DNA of 9,333 nt, taken from the NCBI GenBank assembly GCA_945787295.1, contig CALZHQ010000094.1:1-9333 (forward strand), in the 5' to 3' direction. Both the position numbers and the translations under genes were made by a program. Below, piece after piece: positions 1-7,700 of this stretch. Within the stretch, counting starts at the first letter, position 1. The number at the start of each line of letters is the position of its first letter. The notes under the pieces are model-generated. The model ran no database searches and had not been told where the DNA came from. It was given only the letters and a program-made list of their open reading frames with translations. This DNA comes from an uncultured Desulfuromonadales bacterium. Lineage in GTDB: Bacteria; Desulfobacterota; Desulfuromonadia; Desulfuromonadales; Geopsychrobacteraceae.

Positions 1-128
1 GCAGTAAACTGAATCTGTACATTATCAGACGAGCCCAGCAGGGGATTGAACGCCGACACCGCGAAGCGCGTCGAGCCCTGCTGCAACATGATCGGCAGAC
101 CGGTCGGCTGCTCGCTTTCAGCGGTCAT
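1..128 (-). CDS. 5' part of an unidentified protein gene, cut by the left edge
   Basis: Reading the minus strand from an ATG at 128-126, the frame is open to the window edge, giving 42 codons. The product begins MTAESEQPTGLPIM and continues with a mixed, globular-looking composition (LQQGSTRFAVSAFNPLLG). I do not recognise the family. The plus-strand frame covering 3-137 is also open, but its product is very rich in arginine and histidine, as expected of an antisense shadow, so I prefer the minus strand. No good Shine-Dalgarno sequence precedes the ATG. The frame stays open further upstream into the inverted repeat at 144-182, with other ATGs at 152 and 173, so the start is uncertain. If real, the gene diverges from everything else in the window, and its leader has been altered by the neighbouring cassette. 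Confidence 0.4.
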   Translation of the reverse strand, partial: MTAESEQPTGLPIMLQQGSTRFAVSAFNPLLGSSDNVQIQFT

Positions 129-143
129 ATGGAATGACAAAGG

Positions 144-182
144 GATGAACATCGAACATCGAACGTCCAACATCGAATGATG
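144..182 (+). repeat. Left inverted-repeat arm of the cassette
   Basis: This arm begins gatgaacatcgaac and contains three close copies of the catcgaa unit. Its reverse complement is found at 618-656 with five mismatches. It ends 11 bases before the ATG of the four-helix-bundle gene and may therefore contribute to that gene's transcript leader. Confidence 0.75.
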
Positions 183-193
183 AATAAAAAAAG

Positions 194-559
194 ATGAAGG
201 CACAGACTTATGACCTAGAAGAAAGGCTGCTCGAGTATTCGGTGAGAATTATTAAGATTGTTGAACAGCTTCCAGATACCAGAGTAGGCAACCATGTAGC
301 TGGCCAATTGTTAAGGTCGGGAACTTCACCTTATCCAAACCATGGTGAAGCTCAGGCAGCGGAGTCCCCAAAAGACTTTATCCATAAGCTTCGTATCTCA
401 TTAAAGGAACTTAGGGAGACCGAGAGATGGTTAAAACTTATTCAGCGAGTACCACTAATTAAAAAACATGAACTGCTAAATGAAATTTTACAGGAAACAG
501 ACGAATTAATTAAGATTTTCGTTACGAGTATAAAAACGGCTGAAACGAAAAAAAAGTAG
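194..559 (+). CDS. Four-helix-bundle protein (23S rRNA intervening-sequence / bAvd-like family)
   Basis: This 121-residue protein matches the small four-helix-bundle family found inside 23S rRNA intervening sequences and related to the Avd accessory proteins of diversity-generating retroelements. Visible family marks are an opening YDLEERLLEYSVRI helix, QLLRSGTSPYPNHGEAQAAE (residues 38-57), KDFIHKLRISLKELRET (60-76) followed by RWLKLI, and a last charged helix ending in a lysine-rich tail. The length is normal for the family. The family forms oligomeric barrel-like bundles with a basic surface; its cellular role is unsettled, and RNA binding is only suspected. The start at 194 follows an A-rich leader without a clear Shine-Dalgarno sequence. 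The gene is AT-rich compared with its neighbours and is enclosed by inverted repeats, which suggests it arrived as a unit. No retroelement reverse transcriptase or rRNA is visible nearby, so neither of the best-known contexts applies here. Confidence 0.9.
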   Translation: MKAQTYDLEERLLEYSVRIIKIVEQLPDTRVGNHVAGQLLRSGTSPYPNHGEAQAAESPKDFIHKLRISLKELRETERWLKLIQRVPLIKKHELLNEILQETDELIKIFVTSIKTAETKKK

Positions 560-617
560 TCATAATAAATTTCGTATCGGATGTTTAAACAAATTAAATC
601 ACGGAGCGGAGCGACAT

Positions 618-656
618 CATTATTCGATGTTCGACGTTGGGCGTTCGATGTTCATC
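618..656 (-). repeat. Right inverted-repeat arm of the cassette
   Basis: The reverse complement of this arm begins gatgaacatcgaacgccc and matches the left arm at 34 of 39 positions. It lies 59 bases after the stop of the four-helix-bundle gene and 48 bases before the adaptor start, so it forms part of the leader region of the adaptor gene. Confidence 0.75.
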
Positions 657-704
657 TTTCAAGAAACTTAATCAAAAACATCTGGAATCGGAGATAAAAC
701 TTTC

Positions 705-1556
705 ATGTTGATTCTACCTAAAAAGACTATTTTAAACCTGATTCTGGTTGCTATGCTACTGTTCGCCACGGCAGTGTGCGCCGAGACGGTCGAGTACGAC
801 GGCCTGATCGAACCATACGTGGTTGTTAATATAGGTGCGCCGGCGGAGGGGGTTGTCGCCGGAGTCACCGTTGATCGGAGCAGTTCGGTCAAAGAGGGGC
901 AAATCCTGGTGGAGATGGAATCCTCCGTGGAGCGGGCGGCACTGGAAAAAGCCAAAGCAATGGCGACCTTTGACGGCGAAATCGGCTTGCAGAAGACTCA
1001 GCTGGCCTTTGCCAAGCGGGCGCACAGCCGGTTCAAGAGACTGGAGGCGATTGCAAACCACGATAAGGACCAGGCTGCGACCGAGATTCTCCGGGTCGGT
1101 CATCGCCTGAAGCAGGCACGTGAAAAAAGGACGCTGGCCAAATATGAGTTGAAAAAGGCACAGGCCATTCTCAATCGGTGTTCGATCAAAAGCCCCATTT
1201 CAGGGGTGGTGGTCGAGCGCTATGTTTCCCCCGGTGAATATGTTAACAGTCAGCCGCTGCTGCGGGTGGCGCAGATCGATCCGCTGCGGGTGGAGGTGAT
1301 CGTTCCGGCCCAGATTTTTGGCCGCATCATCCCCGGCATGACCGCGACCATTGTACCGGAGCTCCCGCAGTACGGCGAACAGACCGCCACTGTAACCATT
1401 GTTGATAAAGTGATCGATGCCGCCAGCAGCACCTTCGGGGTACGCCTGGAACTGCCCAATGCCGAACAGCAGATGCCGAGCGGTTTGAGGTGTTTGGTCC
1501 GGTTTGAAATCGATCAAACCGCTGATGAGGAGAATAAGGTGACAGCGCAGAACTAA
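705..1556 (+). CDS. HlyD/AcrA-family periplasmic adaptor (membrane fusion protein)
   Basis: This 283-residue protein should bridge an inner-membrane transporter and an outer-membrane channel in the periplasm. Residues 1-26 form a Sec signal peptide: KK, a hydrophobic core, then a cleavage site after V-C-A. Cys25 is preceded by V rather than G, A or S, so a lipoprotein is unlikely. Next come the first half of the lipoyl-like domain (about 41-75, with APAEGVVAGV and VKEGQILVEME), an alpha-helical hairpin rich in K, E, A and L (about 75-155), the second lipoyl half (159-190, CSIKSPISGVVVERYVSPGE), and a beta-barrel opened by RVAQIDPLRVEVIVP (187-201) and ending near 270. At 283 residues, and with a cleaved signal in place of a membrane anchor, it is closer to RND-type adaptors than to classical type I secretion HlyD. 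A GGAG at 690-693 lies 11 bases before the start. The giant gene follows in the same direction, so a role in its export is plausible but unproven. Confidence 0.92.
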   Translation: MLILPKKTILNLILVAMLLFATAVCAETVEYDGLIEPYVVVNIGAPAEGVVAGVTVDRSSSVKEGQILVEMESSVERAALEKAKAMATFDGEIGLQKTQLAFAKRAHSRFKRLEAIANHDKDQAATEILRVGHRLKQAREKRTLAKYELKKAQAILNRCSIKSPISGVVVERYVSPGEYVNSQPLLRVAQIDPLRVEVIVPAQIFGRIIPGMTATIVPELPQYGEQTATVTIVDKVIDAASSTFGVRLELPNAEQQMPSGLRCLVRFEIDQTADEENKVTAQN

Positions 1557-1661
1557 TTATGAATTCTTAATTTTTAATTTTAAATGAAGGCATTCTATCG
1601 TTTTAAGGAATAGACAGAATACATTAATTCAAAATTTATAATTCAACATTAAGAATTATAA
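1557..1661. repeat. AT-rich imperfect palindrome between the adaptor and the giant gene
   Basis: Bases 1557-1571 pair with 1648-1661 (ttatgaattcttaat against attaagaattataa, one base unpaired), and attctatc at 1592-1599 pairs with gacagaat at 1613-1620 with one mismatch. The intervening arms are loosely complementary, giving a long hairpin with a loop around 1600-1612. It begins immediately after the adaptor stop. It has no GC-rich stem or U-tract, so it is not a standard intrinsic terminator; a degenerate MITE-like element or a transcript-processing hairpin fits better. A perfect TATAAT occurs at 1637-1642, with TAGACA at 1611-1616, but the 20-base spacer is too long for a convincing sigma-70 promoter. 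I saw nothing else in the remaining bases up to 1689. Confidence 0.5.
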
Positions 1662-1689
1662 ATATGTTTGGATAAGTATTACCGTTCCT

Positions 1690-1698
1690 AAAGGGGGG
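1690..1698 (+). promoter_or_regulatory. Strong Shine-Dalgarno sequence that fixes the giant gene's start
   Basis: The purine run aaagggggg ends five bases before the ATG at 1704. An in-frame TAA at 1689-1691 lies just upstream, and no ATG, GTG or TTG occurs in frame between them. The start is therefore unambiguous, which matters because the protein begins without a recognisable signal peptide. Confidence 0.85.
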
Positions 1699-1703
1699 CA
1701 AGC

Positions 1704-4700
1704 ATGTTTAGAAAAATCAAGGAGCCGTTCAGCAAAATCAACAAACCAGCAAAAAAACAACCCGAGATTCTTCGTTATGAAGAGCTGGAACAGCGTCTGC
1801 TGTTTTCGGCCGATGTTGTGCCGGGTCTGGATAGCATTGCCGTTGAAGAGCAGGTGCTGGTTGAGGATATCACCAACAATGTTCAGGTCGAGCGCGAAGC
1901 TGCCCGGCAAACGGTTGAACAAACGGTTGCGCAAGCACGCTCTGAGCTGGTTTTGGTCAACGAGGACGTGGCCGATTATGAACAGCTGATCGCCGATCTG
2001 CAAGGCAACGATAACAACCGGATCATCGAAGTGGTGGTTCTCGAATCCGATCGCGACGGCATCGAGCAGGTCACAGAAATCCTTTCAGAGCGCTTGGATC
2101 TGGCGGCCGTGCACATCATCAGCCACGGGACCAACGGGCAGATCAACCTGGGCGACAACTGGTTGAACAGCACCACCCTGCAACAGAACAGTGATGCCGT
2201 TGCCGGTTGGGGCAACGCCCTGAGCGAGAACGGGGATATCCTCTTTTACGGCTGTAATATCGTCGCCGATGCCGACGGCCAAACCTTGCTGAATAATATT
2301 GCCGAGCTTACCGGCGCCGATGTGGCTGCCTCAGACGATGCAACCGGGCATGCGGATCGCGGCGCGGATTGGGAGCTGGAAGTCGCCGAAGGTGATATCG
2401 AAGCCGATATCGTAGTAAGTACGAAAACGCAAGACACTTGGACCAACCTGCTTGCAGTGATCGCAACCGACGATTTTTCCGCTGGCTATACCGGCGGGGG
2501 CGGCTGGACTGGCAACTGGACGGAGGTCAACGACGACGGCAGTTCGGCTGGCGGAAGGGTTAAGATTTCCGGTGGGACCCTGCAGGTTGAAAATGCGTAC
2601 GACAGCAGTGGCAACCCGGCCAACTATAAAGGGGCCTACCGGCAGGTCGACCTTTCCAGCGCCTCGGGTGCAATCCTGACTTTTGACTATCAGCGCTTTA
2701 CCCCGCAAACAGGGGGACAGGTTCTCGTCGAGGTCGGTTATGGCGGCGGTAATTGGCGAACTCTTGCGACCTACGATTTAATAGCAGCGGATGGCAGTCC
2801 GGTTTCCTCCGGCAACTTGACCATCAATGCCAGTGAAACTGCCGTCGACACCCAGATCCGTTTCAGGTCCACCGGGACGGATACCGACGCCTATATTCAG
2901 GTGGACAACGTTCAAATTACGACCAGTACTGACACCACCACCGTTGGCAACGGCACCGCCCCGGCCGATAAAAATGTCTGGGCCGGCGGCTATCACTTCA
3001 CCGTCAACTCCTTTACCCTATCGACCGACGCCGGTGCTGACACCCTGACCGACCTGACCGTCACCTTCAGCGGCACCGATGTCAATGACGTCGCGGCTAG
3101 CGGGGTGAAAATCTGGCGGGATGACTTCGGCACCCCCAATATCTGGGACGAAGGCGACACCCTGCTTGGCACCGCCACCTTCGCCGGCAACACCGCCACC
3201 TTCACCGGGCTGAGTGAAGGGATCACCACCACACCAGTCCAGTACCTGGTCACCTACGATATCGACGGTGCCGCCCCTGCCGGCAACACCCTGCAGGGGG
3301 CTGTGACATCGGTGACCACGACCAATGCCGTGGTTTACAACGACAGTGTCGATGCCACCCTGACCGTCGAAGCCGACAGTGTCCACGAAACCTCGGTCTA
3401 CAAGATGGTTTACGCCCCGGGGATTGTCGAAGAGCTCTATCTGAAAAACAGCAGTTCGCCGACCACCAATATTATGAACGGGATGAGTATTGGCAGTGTT
3501 TATGCGGCCACCCCTGGTTCGCTGCTGCTGACCTGGGACCCCGATGCCGCGGTCACCACCATCGTTGACAACAGTTCGGTGAAACAGGTGCAGATGTCCG
3601 GCCGATTGATGCACACCTCAGGTGTATCTTACGGTTCGGTGACCACGAACATCACTTTTTATGAAGATCGGGTCATCTTCGACCTGTCGCTAACCATGGA
3701 CGCCGCCCTCGTTAACGAATGGATGTTCATGACCTACGGCACCTGGGACGATGCTCTGCTGGATGAGTCCTTTGAATGGAGCAGCAACAACAGCGGCACG
3801 TTTAATACAGTTGATCCAGCGCCGAACTTCAATTCCGGCAACCAGTCTTCGCCGATCAGCTTCCAGGGACTTTTTGAACTGGGCGCGATCGATGGCCAGG
3901 TCAATGCCACGATGCAGAGCATCAGCAATTATAGCACCTCACAAATCAAGAATACCGATAATGACGGCGGTTCTGTCGACATCGCATTTCAAAAGCCGAA
4001 TCCAGTATTATTAACCACCTACCAGGCCTCGGTGCAATACAGCTTTGACAGCACCACCAGTGGTTTCAATACCACCACCGCTGAAGAACGGCAGGATGAT
4101 TTCGTCACTCCGGCGACGTTGAACTTCGGCATCGCCGGCGGTGACGGTGCGCTTACTGGTGACGGATATGTCGAGGAACGCGGCGCCTACACCCTGGATG
4201 ATAACGATGCCGACGATCATGTCCGCTTCGAGTTCCAGTCCACCACCAATCACCATTCCCCGGCCTTTGAAATCAACAACTGGAATTCAGCCGATCCTCT
4301 CTATTTGACAGTCGATGGTGCAATGAAAGTTGAGGGGCTAGATTTCCACGCCTCGGTGACAGGAACCACTCTATATGTCCAGTATCTTGGCGATATCTCA
4401 GCTAACTCAATTTTGGAGTTGAATCCGAATAATGTGCCAACCATTGGTGGTGCTGTGGCAGGGCAGGGGGTGAATGATACGGCGACCGTTTCGCCCTTCA
4501 CAGGCGTTACCATAGGTGACGCCGATTCATCTCAGATCCTGGCTGTCTCTGTCAATCTCGATACCGCAGCTAAAGGGACCTTCTCGGTTCTCAACGGTTT
4601 CAGCGACGCCGGTGGCGGAGTCTATACCTTCAGCGGAACTGCCGCCGCTGCAACAACCGCCATTCGTGGTTTGGTCTTTGATCCGGCTGACAACCGGGTT

Positions 4701-7700
4701 GCGCCTACGCTGACCGAAACGACGACGTTCACGATTTCGGTGGATGACGGCATTGCAGCACCAACAACAGACACCACCACCACCGTCATCTCCACCTCGG
4801 TCAACGATGCGCCTATATCCACCGATGACAGCTACACGGTGAATGAAGACAATACGCTCACCGTCGATTGGTGGGATATCGACTGGAGCCGTCGACAGCA
4901 ACTCACCTTGGACAACCTTGCGCAGTCCGAGACGCTGACCGACTTCCCCGTGCTGGTCATCGTCAACTCGAGCAACATCGATTACGCGCAGACCAAGGAC
5001 GATGGCTCGGATCTGCGTTTCTTCGCCGCCGATGGCACGCCACTGGCCTACGAGATCGAGCAGTGGAACGAGGGCGGCGACTCCACGGTTTGGGTCAAGG
5101 TCCCGCAGATCACAGGCACCTCCAACAGTGACAGCATCTGGATATACTACGGCAACGATGCCGCCAAATCGGGCGAAGCCGCCGGGGGAGTGTGGGACAG
5201 CAACTTTGTTGGTGTCTGGCATCTGAACGAAGAGCAGGCCGGCGTCGGTAGTACGGGCGTCTATAAGGACTCAACATCCTATAGCAACGACGGCATCGAC
5301 CGGGTCGCAGCCACAGGTCAGGAAGGTCAAATTACCGATGGTCAGGAATTCGGGCCTAACGACTGGGTCGAGATCGCACACGACGCGAGCCTCGATCTTA
5401 AGGATTCCATGACGATTTCGTTCTGGATCAAGCCGACTGCTGACTCCGGCAACTTCAACCGTGTAGTCGAGAAGGGGCTGTGGGGCTACAACAACTCCTA
5501 TTACTTCGGCGGTGGCAACGGCACCAACGACCTGACCTTCTACCTAAACGGCCAAGAAGTCTTCGACACCCCTGATAACGTGTTGACGGTCGGTGAGTGG
5601 CAGCACGCCGCTGTGAGTTACACCAGCAACGGCGATGGTACCGGCACCTCGCAGCTCTATCTGAACGGCGTCGAGATCGCATCCGGCAACTACACCAACG
5701 GGCTTGTTACCGGTAACACTGAGAGGCTCGCCATTGGGCACTCGGACCCGCTTTACGACTTTGACGGCTTCATCGACGAAGTGCAGATTTCCGATACCGA
5801 TCGCAGCGCGGACTGGATCGCTGCCCAATACCAAGCGACAAAGAACCAGTTCGGTACCGAGTTCGTACAGTTCGGCGGCGAAGAGTCGGTACCGGCGGTC
5901 GGCGGCGTGCTAAGCAATGACACCGATGTGGACGGCGATCCGCTCACCGTCACCCTGGTCGACGGCCCCGACAACGCTCAGTCCTTCACCCTGAAAAAGG
6001 ACGGCACGTTCATATATACCCCAACCGCAAACTATCATGGGACTGACACCTTTACTTACGAGGTTAGTGACGGTAACGGTGGCACTGCCCAGGCGACGGC
6101 CACGATTACCGTCAACCCTGTCAACGATGCCCCGGCGGGCGCCAACAACACGGTCAGCGCCGTTGAGGACACCGACTATGTGTTTGCCGCCGGTGACTTC
6201 GGTTTCACGGACCCCAACGACAGCCCGGCGGACAACCTCGCCAATGTGATCATCACCACCACGGTCGCCAACGGCACCTTGTATGTGGATGCCAATGGCA
6301 ACGGGATCGTCGATGGCGGTGAAGCGCTCAGCGACCTGGATACGGTCAGTGTCGCCGACATCAGCGCGGGTCGCTTGAAGTTCAAGCCCGCCGCCAACGC
6401 CAACGGCACGGGCTATGACAGTTTCACCTTCCAGGTCGTCGACGATGGCGCCGGCGCCGCCGACACCGATGCCACGCCCAACACCATGACCATCGATGTC
6501 AACGCCGTCAACGACCCTATCGGTGCGGTCAGTGATAGTGATGTTGCGACCAACACCGTTGCTGAAAACGCTACTATCGGTACCGTGGTGGGCATCACCG
6601 CCTCAGCCACCGATGTAGACACTGGTGATACCGTGAGCTACTCCCTGGATGATGACGCTGGGGGCTTATTTACTATTGATGCCGATACTGGGGTGGTGAC
6701 CGTCGCAGCAGCCCTGGACTATGAGACTGCTACCTCGCATAACATCACTGTACGGGCGACCAGCAGCGACACCAGCTTTAGCACCCAGGCCTTCACCGTC
6801 AATGTCAGCAATGTAAGCGACAGCATTTCTGGAACCGCCTTCATAGATGAAGGGGTGGCCAATATTGGGGCCGGGAAAACCATTAACGTATTGGTCAATG
6901 GTGTCAGTGTTGGTACCAGCGTCACCGCGGCAGATGGTAGTTACACCGTCGATACCGGTGTGATCAACGCCGGTGATGCGGTGGTACTCTTCATCGATAA
7001 CGATGCTACCTATAAAGGTGTGACGGTTACGATAGCTGATGGTTCAGATCTTGCGGGGGTCGATGTTTTTGCCGACCATGTCATGGTGCGCCATGAAGGG
7101 GGAGGTGCTCTGACCATTGCCGATATGGGTACTGCCTTGGGTGGTCATTCAGATACCGATATCGGTTACAGCGTGACTGCGGGGACGCTGACGGTTACTG
7201 GCGGTGAGCTCTACGTGCCTGCCGGTCACACATTTACGCCAGATGGTGATATAATTATTCAAGGTAGTAGTGGCAACATAGAGATCAACGGTACGCTTAA
7301 TGGTGGCTCGAACACCCTGACGGTTTCCGGGGACTGGGATTCCAAGAATGGAACCTTCAATTACGACACCAGCACGCTGAAGATGACCGGTGTCGGCAAG
7401 ACTTTGACTCAGGCTGCTGGTTGGGTGGACCGGTTCTACAACCTGACAATCGGCAATGGCGCCAGCATTACCCATGCCGGCGGCGTGTCCGGCATCGCCA
7501 ACGACATCACCATCGAAGATAATGCATCGCTTCTGTTTACGATCCATACCTTCCAGTCGCAGGACTCAGGTACCGGCGATCTGATCATCGGCAACAATGC
7601 GACCCTTGATATCAAGTACAAGTTCTACCACTACATCACCGATGCCAGTAATCACATCTCGACCACCGGTACGATCAAAAGCACAAACGGCACGGGGGTC

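Larger units (their letters stand above)
144..656 (+). mobile_element. Inverted-repeat-flanked cassette carrying a four-helix-bundle gene
   Basis: A 39-base sequence at 144-182 recurs in inverted orientation at 618-656, with 34 of 39 positions matching, and the four-helix-bundle gene sits between the two arms. The unit is about 510 bases long and visibly richer in A and T than the genes on either side. Both arms are built from short tandem units of the type catcgaac. There is no transposase, so if mobile it must be moved in trans, as MITE-like or IVS-like units are. Its boundaries are inferred from the repeat ends; I could not identify a target-site duplication. Confidence 0.5.

Noticed and set aside
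144..182. CRISPR array suggested by repeated catcgaac units
   Set aside because: The units are 7-8 bases and contiguous, without spacers, and the whole block is matched by an inverted copy at 618-656, which fits inverted-repeat ends better.
194..559. Avd protein of a diversity-generating retroelement
   Set aside because: The fold family fits, but there is no reverse transcriptase, template repeat or matching variable repeat in the window.
705..781. Lipoprotein signal in the adaptor at Cys25
   Set aside because: The residue before the Cys is V and not G, A or S, and a good signal peptidase I site (V-C-A) follows at once.
1611..1642. Sigma-70 promoter TAGACA to TATAAT for the giant gene
   Set aside because: The boxes are good individually, but the spacer is 20 bases and the region is AT-rich and palindromic, so a chance match is likely. 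Transcript start mapping would decide.
1557..1661. Intrinsic transcription terminator after the adaptor
   Set aside because: The palindrome is almost entirely A and T and has no GC stem with a U-tract, so terminator strength would be poor.
3018..5222. Minus-strand open frames at 3018-3614 and 4527-5222
   Set aside because: Both are antisense to well-supported domains of the giant protein, have no ribosome site that I can see, and encode Gly/Val/Arg-rich sequence without family marks.
4868..5226. Plus-strand out-of-frame open frames within the DUF2341 region
   Set aside because: They overlap the giant frame, which reads a clean DUF2341 domain here. Their products are Arg/Ser/Ala-rich with no recognisable domain.
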